Positions 1-9,437 of a stretch of DNA of 32,210 nucleotides are shown here, piece by piece (the stretch's first letter is position 1; each line of letters begins with the position of its first letter). The notes beneath the pieces are model-generated. The model searched no databases. It saw only the letters and a program-made list of their open reading frames with translations, and was not told the DNA's origin. This DNA is from an uncultured Lysobacteraceae bacterium (GTDB taxonomy: Bacteria; Pseudomonadota; Gammaproteobacteria; Xanthomonadales; Rhodanobacteraceae), in contig CAMLSI010000006.1 of assembly GCA_946482585.1 (NCBI GenBank), positions 1-32,210 of the forward strand, in the 5' to 3' direction. Both the position numbers and the translations under genes were made by a program.

Positions 1-1650
1 CACAAGATCCTGACCGGCCGCCGCGACCGCATCACGACAGTCAAGAAAAAGGACGGCCTCGCCCCGTTCCCGCGCCGCGAAGAGAGCGAGTACGACACGT
101 TCGGCGTCGGCCATTCCTCGACCTCGATCTCGGCCGCGCTCGGCATGGCCGTGGCCGCGCAGCGCAAGGGCGACCGCCGCAAGGTCGTCGCCGTGATCGG
201 CGACGGCGCCGCAACCGCGGGCATGGCGTTCGAAGCGCTGAACCATGGCGGCGACGTCGAACCGGACATGCTCGTCGTGCTCAACGACAACGGCATGTCG
301 ATCAGCGAGAACGTCGGCGCGATGAGCAAGATGCTGGCGCGCCTGCTGTCGAGCCGCCGCCTCAACCAGCTGCGCGACCGCGCCAAGGCCGCCATGCCGC
401 GCGGCTCGTTCATCTGGCGCTTCTTCCGCCGCTGGGAAGAACACGCCAAGGGCATGTTCGTACCGTCGACCCTGTTCGAAGAACTCGGCTTCCACTACAC
501 CGGCCCCATCGACGGCCACGACCTGCCGACGCTGCTGCATGCGCTGCGCACGGTGAAGGAACTCAAAGGTCCGCAGTTGCTGCACGTCGTCACGACGAAG
601 GGCAAGGGCTATGCGCCGGCCGAATCGGAGCAGATCGAATACCACGCGGTCGGTCCGTTCGATCCGGTCAAGGGTCTCGTCAAGAAGGCGCCGGGCAAAC
701 CGACCTATACCGACATCTTCAGCGACTGGCTCTGCGACATGGCCGCGGCCGACGAGCGCCTCTACGGCATCACGCCGGCGATGCGCGAGGGGTCCGGGCT
801 CGTGCGGTTTTCGCAGGAATACCCGCAGCGCTACTTCGACGTCGCGATCGCCGAACAGCACGCCGTGACGCTCGCCGCGGGCATGGCCTGCGAAGGCGCC
901 AAGCCCGTCGTCGCGATCTACTCGACCTTCCTGCAGCGCGCCTACGACCAGCTCATTCATGACGTCGCGATCCAGAACCTCGACGTGACGTTCGCGATCG
1001 ATCGCGCCGGCGTCGTCGGCCCGGACGGTGCGACGCATGCGGGCAGCTTCGATCTGTCGTACTTGCGCTGCATTCCGAACATGGTCGTGATGGCCCCCGC
1101 CGACGAGGCCGAATGCCGCCAGATGCTCACGACCGGCTTCCGCCATGACGGGCCGGCGGCGGTGCGCTATCCGCGTGGCAGCGGCCCGGGACGCGCCGTC
1201 GACAAGGAATTGACCGCGTTGCCCATCGGCAGGGCCGAGCTTCGCCGCGAAGGCCGACACATCGCGCTGCTCGCATTCGGAAGTACAGTCGCCGCCGCAG
1301 AGACGGTCGCGCGCGACATCGATGCGACGCTCGTCAACATGCGCTTCGTGAAGCCGCTCGACGAGGAGCTGCTGCGCCAGCTCTCACGCACTCACGACGC
1401 GTTCGTGACCGTCGAAGACAATGCGATTCAGGGCGGTGCCGGATCCGCGGTCGCCGAATTCCTCGCAGCCGAAGGCTGCGTCAAGCCGCTGCTGCAGCTC
1501 GGCCTGCCGGACACGTTCCTCGATCATGCGAGCAGGGAAGACCTGCTCGCCCAGAGCGGCATCGACGCCGACGGCATCCGCCGCGCCGTGCGGCAGCGCT
1601 TCCAGGCCTTGCTGCCGCAACCGGCTGCGCCGCTGCGCAGCGCGCGCTGA
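1..1650 (+). CDS. dxs: 1-deoxy-D-xylulose-5-phosphate synthase, 5'-truncated by window edge
   Basis: Condenses pyruvate with glyceraldehyde 3-phosphate, using thiamine diphosphate, to give 1-deoxy-D-xylulose 5-phosphate, the entry step of the MEP isoprenoid pathway (also feeding thiamine and pyridoxal). Frame 1 is open from the first base and begins with HKILTGRR, so the internal ATG at 145 is not the start. About 80 N-terminal residues lie outside the window compared with the roughly 620-residue E. coli enzyme. Visible family landmarks are [16 protein letters not shown], the ThDP/Mg motif [15 protein letters not shown], the pyrimidine-domain catalytic Glu in [18 protein letters not shown], the DGATHAG segment and a C-terminal transketolase domain ending in [14 protein letters not shown]. 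The TGA stop is at 1648-1650. No convincing plus-strand terminator follows. Identification is very secure; only the start is missing. Confidence 0.97.
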   Translation, partial: HKILTGRRDRITTVKKKDGLAPFPRREESEYDTFGVGHSSTSISAALGMAVAAQRKGDRRKVVAVIGDGAATAGMAFEALNHGGDVEPDMLVVLNDNGMSISENVGAMSKMLARLLSSRRLNQLRDRAKAAMPRGSFIWRFFRRWEEHAKGMFVPSTLFEELGFHYTGPIDGHDLPTLLHALRTVKELKGPQLLHVVTTKGKGYAPAESEQIEYHAVGPFDPVKGLVKKAPGKPTYTDIFSDWLCDMAAADERLYGITPAMREGSGLVRFSQEYPQRYFDVAIAEQHAVTLAAGMACEGAKPVVAIYSTFLQRAYDQLIHDVAIQNLDVTFAIDRAGVVGPDGATHAGSFDLSYLRCIPNMVVMAPADEAECRQMLTTGFRHDGPAAVRYPRGSGPGRAVDKELTALPIGRAELRREGRHIALLAFGSTVAAAETVARDIDATLVNMRFVKPLDEELLRQLSRTHDAFVTVEDNAIQGGAGSAVAEFLAAEGCVKPLLQLGLPDTFLDHASREDLLAQSGIDADGIRRAVRQRFQALLPQPAAPLRSAR

Positions 1651-1759
1651 GCACGATGCCGCTACCGTCGTGAGCCATCGCGACGATGCAAGCCCCCGCA
1701 GCGACGGCGAACGCCGCACCGCGCATCGAAGCCGCAGACGTTCGATGCAGCGATTGGGG

Positions 1760-1788
1760 AAAAAAAAGCCCCCGCGCGAAGCGGGGGC
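1760..1788 (-). terminator. Rho-independent terminator for the prmC transcript
   Basis: An 8-bp perfect GC stem (GCCCCCGC at 1768-1775 with GCGGGGGC at 1781-1788, loop GCGAA) is flanked at 1760-1767 by eight A residues. Read on the minus strand this is a stem followed by U8. It lies about 220 bases beyond the prmC stop, so it ends the prmC message or a separate small RNA in the gap. Confidence 0.85.
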
Positions 1789-1879
1789 CGTGAGCACGTT
1801 CCGTTGGCGGCGACCGAAGTCGGCCTGCCGAGGGTCCCGCCGCGCCTGCCTCACGACAGTCGCTGTGCACTGGAGCCAT

Positions 1880-1939
1880 GAATCACTCCGCGGCGGGGGC
1901 CACACCAGCCATGTGGCCTGGAGCGTATGTTCCTGATTC
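1880..1939 (-). ncRNA. Candidate structured RNA element (nested stems), minus strand
   Basis: Three perfect helices are nested around one hairpin. GAATCA (1880-1885) pairs with TGATTC (1934-1939), CTCC (1886-1889) with GGAG (1920-1923), and GGCCACA (1898-1904) with TGTGGCC (1912-1918). A further small hairpin with a TTCG-type loop sits near 1813-1824, and the strand ends in the U8 terminator at 1760-1788. The element could be part of the prmC 3' untranslated region or an independent small RNA of about 180 bases. I match it to no known RNA family. It does not resemble 6S or SRP RNA in the motifs I can recall. Confidence 0.35.
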
Positions 1940-2010
1940 GCCGGGGGCGTGTCCGTGAGGTGTGATCCGGTTGGCAGTTGAAGCGGTCGACATCACAACT
2001 GCGAATTGCG

Positions 2011-2862
2011 TCACACTTTTTGCCTTGTCGCGCGCCAGCAGCCGCCGCTGACGCGATCGAGACCGGCCAGGTCCTGCCAGGTCGCCACGTCGGAGAATCC
2101 CGCCTCGAGCAGGAGCGCGCGGACCGCCGCACCTTGCTCGTGGCCGTGCTCGAGCAGCAGCCAACCGTGCGTGCGCAGCCGGGCCGGTGCCGTCTGGACG
2201 ATGCTGCGGATATCGTCGAGTCCGTCGATGCCGGCGGCCAGCGCCGAACGGGGCTCGAAACGCAGGTCGCCCCGCCCCAGATGGTCGTCGTCGTCCGCGA
2301 TATAGGGCGGGTTCGATGCGATCAGGTCGAACTGCCGGCCCGGCACGGCAGCCAGCCAGGAGCCGCCGGCAAATTCCACATTGGAAATCGCATTTCTCGC
2401 CGCATTCGCACCCGCGACGGCGAGCGCGGCGTCGCTCGTATCGGTTGCGACGACGCGCGCCTGCGGCCGCTCCTTCGCGATCGCGAGCGCGATCGCGCCG
2501 CTGCCGGTGCCGAGATCGGCCACGTCGACGGCGCGCTCGCGCGGCAGCCGTTCGAGCGCCAGCTCGACCAGCCGCTCGGTATCCGCGCGCGGAATCAGAG
2601 TCGCCGGCGTCACCCGCAGGTCCAGCGACCAGAACTCGCGCGAACCCGTGAGGTAGGCCACGGGTTCGCCGGCAGCGCGCCGCGCGACGAGCGCGTCGAA
2701 CGCTTCGTACGGCGCCGGCGCGAGTTCGTCGTCCGCATGCGCATAGAGCCAGGCGCGCGGCTTGCCCAGCACGTGCAGCAGCAACACTTCGGCTTCGAGT
2801 CGCGCCTCGTCGCCGCCGAGACGCAACGCCGCGGCGACGAGGCAATCGCGCACACAGCTCAT
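2011..2862 (-). CDS. prmC: Peptide chain release factor N5-glutamine methyltransferase
   Basis: Transfers a methyl group from S-adenosylmethionine to the Gln of the GGQ loop of release factors RF1 and RF2, supporting translation termination. The 283-residue product (E. coli 277) has an N-terminal helical release-factor-binding domain, then the SAM-binding motif DLGTGSGAI (116-124) and the catalytic NPPY motif (184-187). LIPRADTE (89-96) and FEPRSAL are also typical. I chose the ATG at 2862, whose product [13 protein letters not shown] lines up with the start of family members. A GTG at 2904 in the same frame would overlap the upstream gene by 8 bases and add 14 residues without clear homology. 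Neither has a strong ribosome-binding site, so translational coupling to the upstream gene is plausible. It sits away from its common neighbours hemA and prfA. Confidence 0.93.
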   Translation of the reverse strand: MSCVRDCLVAAALRLGGDEARLEAEVLLLHVLGKPRAWLYAHADDELAPAPYEAFDALVARRAAGEPVAYLTGSREFWSLDLRVTPATLIPRADTERLVELALERLPRERAVDVADLGTGSGAIALAIAKERPQARVVATDTSDAALAVAGANAARNAISNVEFAGGSWLAAVPGRQFDLIASNPPYIADDDDHLGRGDLRFEPRSALAAGIDGLDDIRSIVQTAPARLRTHGWLLLEHGHEQGAAVRALLLEAGFSDVATWQDLAGLDRVSGGCWRATRQKV

Positions 2863-2896
2863 TGCCGGTGCGACCGCGCGCGCGATCGTGCAGCGA

Positions 2897-5800
2897 TCAT
2901 GCACTCGCCTGCGGCGGCGGTGCCGGCGGGTCCGGCAGCTTCACGCGGACGCGCACGTCGCGCCGCCAGTAGCCGCCGCTGGACCAGGCGGTGAACGCCC
3001 AGCGCAGCCACCCCACGAGCGCGGACGCCAGCCACAGTGCCCAGGCCAGCATCGCGACCTTGTGCAGCCACAGCGGCAAGGTCAGCGCGCCGGCCTGCGG
3101 CAGCAGCGCGGCGCTCTGATCGGCGAACCAGCGCAGGTTGCGCGCGCTCGACCAGTTGCCGACGACGCTCATGTCGGGATCGCCGAGCAGGCCTGCGTAG
3201 ACCGCGCCGATCAGGCACAGCATCGCCGGCACGGTGAACAGCACGAGCGCGATCTGCGCAAGGTTGAACGCCACGGTCGACGACGTGTTCCAGCGTTCGC
3301 GCGCATCCAGCGCGAACAGCCAGATCACGACGACAACGAGCGCGAACCACGACGCCGTGGAGAATCCGAAACCGAGCAGCAGCCATTGCCAGAGCTTCAG
3401 CGGCGTGCGGCGCGTCCGGCTCAGCCCATAGGCGAGCACGATCATGACGACGAGTTCGCCCCAGTACAGCACGGCCGGGCCGACCGAGGGCCCGTAGGTG
3501 AACAGCACCCACCGATCGGCCGGCAGATTGAGGTTCAACTGCAGGTTCGCCGACGGGAGGCCGAGATCGAACGCCGGCGTCTTCGCGTTGACGCCGAGCT
3601 CCTGCGCCTGGCGCACCGTGATCTTGTAGCGCTTGCTGCCCGGCGTCACCGGCAGGCTCAGTTTGTTGTCGCGCGGACGCAGGTTGATGGCCACCCCGTT
3701 CTGTTCGACCGACAGCACTTCGGCGCCGGCCGGCAGCGTGATCGTGTGCTCGCCGCCCTGCGTGCTGCGCAGTGAAATCTCCAGGGTCGTGTCGAGCGCG
3801 CGCTTGCTCGCCGCCGTCGTCACTTGCACGTCGTCGATCGCGATGCTCTTGCCGGCCACCGCTTCGGGCCGCGACAGCGCGATGCGCAGCTTTTCCTCGG
3901 GAAGCGGATGGAATTCGTGGACCCACTGCTGTTCCTGCGGGCGCTGGCGCGCCTCGGGCACGCCGGAAAAATCCGCGTGCCAGGTCGGACTCAGCACCAC
4001 GCTCCAGACTTCGGCGCGCTGTTCGAGTCCCGGCGCGACGAGCTCTATCGCCTCGCCGCGCGCGAGCGTGCTGTTCCAGCTCACTTCGCTTTCGTCCGCA
4101 CCGAAGGAGACCAGCGCCTGCCCGCCTTCGACCTTGGTTTCCGAACTCATGACCTGCTCGCCGTCGAGCAGCGCCACGCGCACCGAGAAGCCGCCTTCGG
4201 CCGGGGCGACGCGACGCACGGTCGTCAGCACACGCCACTCCAGATCGAACGCGAGGCTGCGTTCGACGAGCACATAGGGCGGGAACTGCTGCGCGCCGCC
4301 GCGTGCCGGCGCCGAAGCCGCCGTGCGTTCGCGCGCGAGGGTGACCGTATCGCCGAGCAGCCGGTTGTCGCTGACGCCGCCGGCCTGCCAGCCGGACAGG
4401 TTCAGGCGCACCTCGGCCGGCGCGAACACGAACTTCAGCGCGACGTGATCGGACTCGACGATGCGATAGCTCAGCGCGACGCGATGCACGCCGCGCGGCA
4501 GCGCGAGCCAATCCTGCTCCGCGTGCCGCACGACGCTTTCCGCGACGACGCCGTCGACGCGAACCTCGTCGAGCGTCGCGCCGCCGTCGACGACGGGCAG
4601 CGGCACCGCGACGCGCTCACCCGCATGGATGTCGAGCGCGAGCTGCAGCGCATCGCCGTTGAGACCGATTTCGGCGCGCGCCGCGCGCGCACAGTCCGGC
4701 GCGCATCGCGGCGCCTCGATCAGTCGCGCGCGGAGTTCGGCGAGCAGCGCCGCGTCGGGCAATGCGCCGCGTGCGCCGGCGGTCGTTTCCTGCGCGCGCA
4801 GCGGTGCCGTCGGCAGCGCGAGCGTCATGGCGAGCAGCCAGCTCGCCGCCGCCGCGCCGGCCGCCGCGCCCTGGGGACGCCGTACCGCCGCGACGAGGCG
4901 CCTCGCGAGCGCCGCCAGAGTCGCGACCAGCAGCGCCAGCATCGCGATGCGCAGCAGCCGCGTGAGCCACGGCGGCGAAATGATCAGGCGCACGTCCTGA
5001 TCGGCGAGCACCGGCCCGCTCCAGGAAAGGTCGTAGATGCGACCGTAGCTCCAGGACGGTTCGCCGCGGCCGGCCTGGATCACGGTGTTCTGTGCGTAGC
5101 GCTGCACGAGATTGTTCTGTTGCTGGCGCGCACGCGATTTCACGGACTGGTAGGCCTGATTGCCCGGTGCTCCGCCGAGCGCGTCGCTGACGCCCTTGCG
5201 GGAGGGCTCCTGCGGCGGCGCCGGCGGTGCGGCCGGAGCCGGCGGCGCCATGGCCACATTCGATTCCGCGATTTCCGCCTGCACCATCGGTGCGGCCTCC
5301 TCGGCCACGTTCAGGCCGGCCGTCGGCGCGAATGCACCCGGCGCACCGCCGTAGCCGGTTTCCAGCTGCGGATACAGCGCATAGCGCACTTGCTGCGCGA
5401 CGAACGGCAGCGCGACGATGACGAGCAGCACGCCCACTGCCGTCGCGGCCATCTGCATGCCGCTGCGCAAACGGCCGACCGGCAAGGCTTTGGCGACGAG
5501 ACCGACCGCGACGACGATCAGCAACGTCCACAACGGCGCGCCGGATTCGTGATAGCCGAGCACGAGATAGCCCAGCGCCATGGCGCCGGCGAGCCAGCCG
5601 AGCAGCCGCGCCGCGAGCAGTGCGGTGACCGCGACGAGGAACACGTCGAGCAAGGTCCAGCGCGACACCCAGCTGCCGTCGGCACGATCGGCGCCCGGCG
5701 CCGCGAGCAGGCGATAGCTGTAAGGCAGATGCAGGCGCCAGGTGATGTTGTCGAATGCCTGGCGCCAGCCGGCGACCGGTAACGCACCGTCGCGCGCGAC

Positions 5801-7081
5801 ACGTACGCCGGCACCCAGATCGACCGCAGCCTCGCGCATTTCGACGCCAGTCGCGCCGTCGGTCGATTTCGTCACGAGCAGACCTTCGCCGCGGCTCTGC
5901 GCGCGCTCGAGCACGTAGGGCGCCGCCATGTCGAGGCGCCAGTCGCGGTGCATAGTGCCCGCGATGCGGTCTTTCGCGTAGAACGCGCTGCCGTCGAACT
6001 GCAGCCAGACTTCGCGCTGCAGGGTCAGCCGGTTCGCATCCTCACCGGACAGACCGCGCGAACGCTCCTCGATCGTCAGCGCGGCTTCGGGCGCGAGCGC
6101 GAACGCGGGCAACCCGCGCCATTCTTCCGGAACGCCGGCCTGCGCCGGGTCGATCGGCTGATCGCCGTTCGCGCCGCTGACGCGCAGCCAGCTCTGTGCC
6201 TCGAAACTCCAGATTTCCTGCCCGGGCCAGGGTTCTTCGAGCGTCGGCGCGATCACCTTGACCAGCGGCGCGGTCGCGCGCGCCTGCACGTTGATGTCCC
6301 AGTCGCCGGGTTGCACCTGGATATGCAGGCGCCCGTCGTTGCCCAGGCGTGCGGTCAACCCGCCGCCGAGGGCGAGCGGCACGAAGCCCTGCGGCAGCAC
6401 CGGTCCCACACTTTCCTCGCGCGCCTGGCCGGCCACGTGCAGACGCAGCCGCGTTTCGAGCCGAGCGGGAATGTCGTCGGTGAGCTTGCGGAACACTTCG
6501 ATCGCGATCGCATCGGCTTCGGGCTCCGCGGCCTCGCCCCGCCCGAGCGTCAGCTCATCGCCGCTGCGTTCGAGCGGCAGCACGGTCTTGCCGTCGACGC
6601 GCAGGTCGATCAGCGCGACCGACGTCGGCACGCGCAACTGCTGCGGACGACGCTGCCAGGGAATGCGGCCTTCGATGCGATAGCTCCCGGGCGCGAGCCG
6701 CAGCTGCGGCTCGCCGTCGCGTTCGAGCACTGGCGCCGCCTGCCCGTTGACGGTGACGTCCTGCGGCCAATCCTCGGTATCACCCGGCAGGGCGATCCAG
6801 CTCGTCGCATCGACGCGCCACTGCTGCACGAAACGAGCGCCGCTCGCGTCGGCGTCGAGCGCGAGACGGCCGGGCCAGGCGCAGACGAAGTCGTCGGCCT
6901 CCTCGGCGCCTGCATTCGCGATCAGCGGACAGGCGCGGAATTCCTGATCCTTGAGCACCCAGCCGCGCCAGTCGCGCAGTACCGCGGGAATCGGATCGGA
7001 CGCCGCGGCAGGCGTCTGCGCCTGTGCCGCCGAAAGCGTCGTAACGAAAATCAGCGACAACAGACAGAAAACTCGACGCAT
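2897..7081 (-). CDS. Very large exported, multi-pass membrane protein of unknown function
   Basis: This 1394-residue protein is of a family I do not recognise. It starts with a Sec signal ([12 protein letters not shown]...AAQAQ). A long beta-rich extracytoplasmic region follows to about residue 470, then several membrane segments at about 475-570. Next come a Pro/Ala-rich linker (about 600-625), a segment at about 707-730, and a second signal-like stretch ([18 protein letters not shown], about 745-763). A second beta-rich region spans about 775-1180, followed by four or so C-terminal membrane helices (1190-1370) and a proline-rich tail. The two beta-rich halves begin alike, each with paired cysteines (about 50/66 and 792/796) ahead of an LxLD...AxxRxxxxxxVD..-type stretch. 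I chose the ATG at 7081 because GGAG lies 6 bases upstream; the ATG at 7093 has no such site. It overlaps or abuts prmC and is probably co-transcribed with it. Confidence 0.85.
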   Translation of the reverse strand: MRRVFCLLSLIFVTTLSAAQAQTPAAASDPIPAVLRDWRGWVLKDQEFRACPLIANAGAEEADDFVCAWPGRLALDADASGARFVQQWRVDATSWIALPGDTEDWPQDVTVNGQAAPVLERDGEPQLRLAPGSYRIEGRIPWQRRPQQLRVPTSVALIDLRVDGKTVLPLERSGDELTLGRGEAAEPEADAIAIEVFRKLTDDIPARLETRLRLHVAGQAREESVGPVLPQGFVPLALGGGLTARLGNDGRLHIQVQPGDWDINVQARATAPLVKVIAPTLEEPWPGQEIWSFEAQSWLRVSGANGDQPIDPAQAGVPEEWRGLPAFALAPEAALTIEERSRGLSGEDANRLTLQREVWLQFDGSAFYAKDRIAGTMHRDWRLDMAAPYVLERAQSRGEGLLVTKSTDGATGVEMREAAVDLGAGVRVARDGALPVAGWRQAFDNITWRLHLPYSYRLLAAPGADRADGSWVSRWTLLDVFLVAVTALLAARLLGWLAGAMALGYLVLGYHESGAPLWTLLIVVAVGLVAKALPVGRLRSGMQMAATAVGVLLVIVALPFVAQQVRYALYPQLETGYGGAPGAFAPTAGLNVAEEAAPMVQAEIAESNVAMAPPAPAAPPAPPQEPSRKGVSDALGGAPGNQAYQSVKSRARQQQNNLVQRYAQNTVIQAGRGEPSWSYGRIYDLSWSGPVLADQDVRLIISPPWLTRLLRIAMLALLVATLAALARRLVAAVRRPQGAAAGAAAASWLLAMTLALPTAPLRAQETTAGARGALPDAALLAELRARLIEAPRCAPDCARAARAEIGLNGDALQLALDIHAGERVAVPLPVVDGGATLDEVRVDGVVAESVVRHAEQDWLALPRGVHRVALSYRIVESDHVALKFVFAPAEVRLNLSGWQAGGVSDNRLLGDTVTLARERTAASAPARGGAQQFPPYVLVERSLAFDLEWRVLTTVRRVAPAEGGFSVRVALLDGEQVMSSETKVEGGQALVSFGADESEVSWNSTLARGEAIELVAPGLEQRAEVWSVVLSPTWHADFSGVPEARQRPQEQQWVHEFHPLPEEKLRIALSRPEAVAGKSIAIDDVQVTTAASKRALDTTLEISLRSTQGGEHTITLPAGAEVLSVEQNGVAINLRPRDNKLSLPVTPGSKRYKITVRQAQELGVNAKTPAFDLGLPSANLQLNLNLPADRWVLFTYGPSVGPAVLYWGELVVMIVLAYGLSRTRRTPLKLWQWLLLGFGFSTASWFALVVVVIWLFALDARERWNTSSTVAFNLAQIALVLFTVPAMLCLIGAVYAGLLGDPDMSVVGNWSSARNLRWFADQSAALLPQAGALTLPLWLHKVAMLAWALWLASALVGWLRWAFTAWSSGGYWRRDVRVRVKLPDPPAPPPQASA

Positions 7082-7253
7082 GACCGGCTCCATGATCGCG
7101 ACGAAGGGACTGCTGCAACGACAGCGACGAGTCTACGGGGTTCGCCGCCGACGAACACCGGGGGCCCGCGATCGCTCCCGGCGTCAGCGGAACGGAACGC
7201 CATGGCGCGGTCGATGCCGACACGGCCGCGGCCGCGTCTGCGCCTCGCCGGCA

Positions 7254-8537
7254 TCAGCGCGGACGTTCGGCGGGCAAGGTCTTGCGCATGCGCGAACCGA
7301 CCCAGGCCGAGGCCGCGCCGGCTGCCGCGGTCATGAGCGCGAGGCCGGCCGTGGCGACGCCGACGCTGCGCAACAGATTGAGCGCGCTGGTCACGGCGAG
7401 ATCGCCGAAGCGCCAGACCGCGGTGTCGATGAAGTTCTTCGCCTTGTAGCGCGTTTCCGCGTCGACTTCGGTATAGAGCGAGTCGGCTGCCGGCTTGAAG
7501 ATGCCGTAGGCGCTCGCGCGCGTGACGACCGCGACGACGACGATCCAGCCCGGGCCGATCAGGACGAGCGCGATCAGCATGACCGCCTTGACGATACCGT
7601 CGAGCACGAGCGCGGCGATCGGGCCGAGGCGCGTCATGATTTCGCGCGTGAGGAACAACTGGAAAATGATCTGCAGGACATTCGTCGCGAGGTCGAGGCT
7701 GGACGCGAAATTGATGCCGGCCTCGCGCGTCGGGAACGTCGCACGGTTGTAGTCGACGAGAAACGCGTAGATCACGGTGCCGACGCAGTCGCCGAGCAGC
7801 ATCAGCAGCGCGACGCGGCGCAGGAACGGAGAGCGGAAGGTCTCGATCGCGCCGGCGATGATGCTGCCGCCAATCACGCGCTGGTCGCGGTCGGGTTCGC
7901 CCGGAATCGGATGGCGCCGCGCCCAGCCGAGCAGCCAGAAGATGCAGAGTATGCAGAGCCCGAGCAGCGCGCCCGAGACGACGAGCAGCCCCTGCACGCC
8001 GACGATGAAGACCAGCCCTTTCGTCATCGTCGGTCCGGCGATCGCGCCGAGCGCACCGCCGACGGCGATCAGCGGAAACAGCCGCCGCGCCTGCTCGCGA
8101 TCGAAGATGTCCGCCATGAAGCTCCAGAACAGCGCGACGATGAGCAGGTTGAACACGCTGCCCCAGACGAAGAACAGCGCACCGATCAGAGTCGCGTTGG
8201 CGCCGGTCGCCTGCAGCGAGAACAGCGGAATGAACGCGAGCGTCAGGAGCGCGACGATCGCGTAGATGGCCGGCACGAACTGGCTGCGCCGGAAGCGCGC
8301 GGCGAGCGCGCCGAACACCGGCGTCAGCAGCAGGGTCGCGACGAGCACCGCGAAATAGAAGATCGGCAGTTGCGTCGATCCTGCGGCGGCGGCCGACTGG
8401 TCGCGCACCGGACGGATGATGTAGTACGCCGCCAACACGCCGAAGAAATAGCCGGACGACACCAGCAAAGCCGACCACTCGTGCGGTTTTACCGTCTTGT
8501 GCAGCCAGGTTTGCAGCTTTGCGAGCAGAACGTGCAT
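7254..8537 (-). CDS. Npt/Tlc-type nucleotide translocase-like MFS carrier
   Basis: A 427-residue, very hydrophobic protein with about 12 predicted membrane helices. The segments SSGYFFGVLAAYYIIRPVRD, FFVWGSVFNLLIVALFWSF and FPLIAVGGALGAIAGP are typical of the ATP/ADP translocase-like group (COG3202), which includes NTP/NDP exchangers of intracellular bacteria and plastids. Many free-living bacteria carry related carriers of unknown substrate, so I would not assign nucleotide exchange from sequence alone. The ATG at 8537 has a weak GGGA site. The gene is divergent from the MOSC gene (80-base gap) and 172 bases upstream of the large membrane protein on the same strand, so they may form one transcription unit. 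The product ends in a basic tail (RMRKTLPAERPR). Confidence 0.8.
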   Translation of the reverse strand: MHVLLAKLQTWLHKTVKPHEWSALLVSSGYFFGVLAAYYIIRPVRDQSAAAAGSTQLPIFYFAVLVATLLLTPVFGALAARFRRSQFVPAIYAIVALLTLAFIPLFSLQATGANATLIGALFFVWGSVFNLLIVALFWSFMADIFDREQARRLFPLIAVGGALGAIAGPTMTKGLVFIVGVQGLLVVSGALLGLCILCIFWLLGWARRHPIPGEPDRDQRVIGGSIIAGAIETFRSPFLRRVALLMLLGDCVGTVIYAFLVDYNRATFPTREAGINFASSLDLATNVLQIIFQLFLTREIMTRLGPIAALVLDGIVKAVMLIALVLIGPGWIVVVAVVTRASAYGIFKPAADSLYTEVDAETRYKAKNFIDTAVWRFGDLAVTSALNLLRSVGVATAGLALMTAAAGAASAWVGSRMRKTLPAERPR

Positions 8538-8605
8538 GCCGATCCCGCGGCCGGACTGAGGGCGGCGCAGAGCCTAGCACGCACGCGCAACGACAATGTG
8601 CACGG

Positions 8606-8618
8606 CATAATCGCCGCA
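8606..8618 (+). promoter_or_regulatory. Possible -10 box giving a leaderless MOSC message
   Basis: CATAAT at 8606-8611 differs from the sigma-70 -10 consensus by one base and ends 6 bases before the A of the MOSC start codon at 8618. That is where transcription would begin. No Shine-Dalgarno sequence lies before the ATG, which fits a leaderless message. No good -35 hexamer is visible 17 bases upstream, so the promoter call is tentative. Confidence 0.35.
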
Positions 8619-9421
8619 TGAACCCAACGCTCGCCGCACTCTACGTCTATCCGATCAAATCCTGCGCCGCGCTCGCGTCGGCCTCGGCCCGCGTCGAACC
8701 GCGCGGACTCGCCGACGACCGTCGCTGGCTCGTCGTCGACGCCAAAGGCATGTTCGTGACCGGCCGGCTCTATTCACGCATGCCGCTGATCCGCGCGACC
8801 CCGCTGATCGAGGGGCTGCGTCTGGAAGCGCCGGACATGCCGACGCTCGAGATCGCACGGCCTGCGCCGGGTGCGCGGCGACGCGACGTGACGGTGTGGC
8901 GCTCGAGGGTGGACGCCCCGGTTGCCGACGATGCCTCTGCCGCATGGATCAGCCGCTTTCTTGGCGCCGATCTTTCGCTCGTCTATATGGACGAAGCGGC
9001 ACATCGCGGCGTCAACCCGGATTTCGGTCGGCCCGGCGACGAAGTCAGTTTTGCCGACGGCTATCCGCAGCTGCTGATCTCATCGGCCGCGCTCGACGCA
9101 CTCAATGCACGACTCGATACGCCGGTCGACATGCTGCGCTTCCGTCCGAACCTCGTCGTCTCCGGCACCACGCCGCACGCCGAGGATGCGTGGAAGCGCA
9201 TCCGCATCGGCGAGATCGAGTTCGATCTCGTGAAGCCCTGCACGCGCTGCATCTTCACGACCGTCGACCCGCAGCGCGGCGAACGCGACGCGAACGGCGA
9301 GCCGCTGAAGACGTTGACGACGTATCGCCGCTCGCCAAACGGAGTCACGTTCGGGCAGAACCTGATTCCGCGCGGCAGCGGCACGATCCGGGTTGGCGAT
9401 GCGGTCGAAGTGCTCGCCTGA
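8618..9421 (+). CDS. MOSC domain protein (YcbX-like, lacking the ferredoxin domain)
   Basis: A 267-residue protein with an MOSC N-terminal beta-barrel (about 1-120) followed by a MOSC domain. It matches the molybdenum-enzyme family that includes E. coli YcbX and the mitochondrial amidoxime-reducing component. KPCTRCIFTTVDPQRGERD with Cys208 and Cys211 carries the conserved cysteine that ligates the molybdenum cofactor, followed by GEPLKTL and FGQN. E. coli YcbX has an extra C-terminal 2Fe-2S domain of about 100 residues; this protein stops before it, so electrons must come from a separate partner. The likely role is reduction of N-hydroxylated substrates, inferred from the family. The ATG at 8618 was preferred to one at 8519, which would overlap the divergent carrier gene and add a low-complexity Arg-rich extension. 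Confidence 0.9.
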   Translation: MNPTLAALYVYPIKSCAALASASARVEPRGLADDRRWLVVDAKGMFVTGRLYSRMPLIRATPLIEGLRLEAPDMPTLEIARPAPGARRRDVTVWRSRVDAPVADDASAAWISRFLGADLSLVYMDEAAHRGVNPDFGRPGDEVSFADGYPQLLISSAALDALNARLDTPVDMLRFRPNLVVSGTTPHAEDAWKRIRIGEIEFDLVKPCTRCIFTTVDPQRGERDANGEPLKTLTTYRRSPNGVTFGQNLIPRGSGTIRVGDAVEVLA

Positions 9422-9437
9422 AATGAACACGCTTTTT

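Larger units (their letters stand above)
1651..2010. other. 360-base gap between dxs and prmC, no protein gene
   Basis: No reading frame here looks coding: every open frame runs through the terminator or into dxs antisense. The stretch holds a minus-strand intrinsic terminator (1760-1788) and a nested stem structure (1880-1939), listed separately. It is the 3' side of the prmC transcript and probably also contains the end of the dxs message. Confidence 0.7.

Noticed and set aside
1481..1905. Minus-strand open frames in the dxs-prmC gap
   Set aside because: They read through the U8 terminator into dxs antisense and have no recognisable domain.
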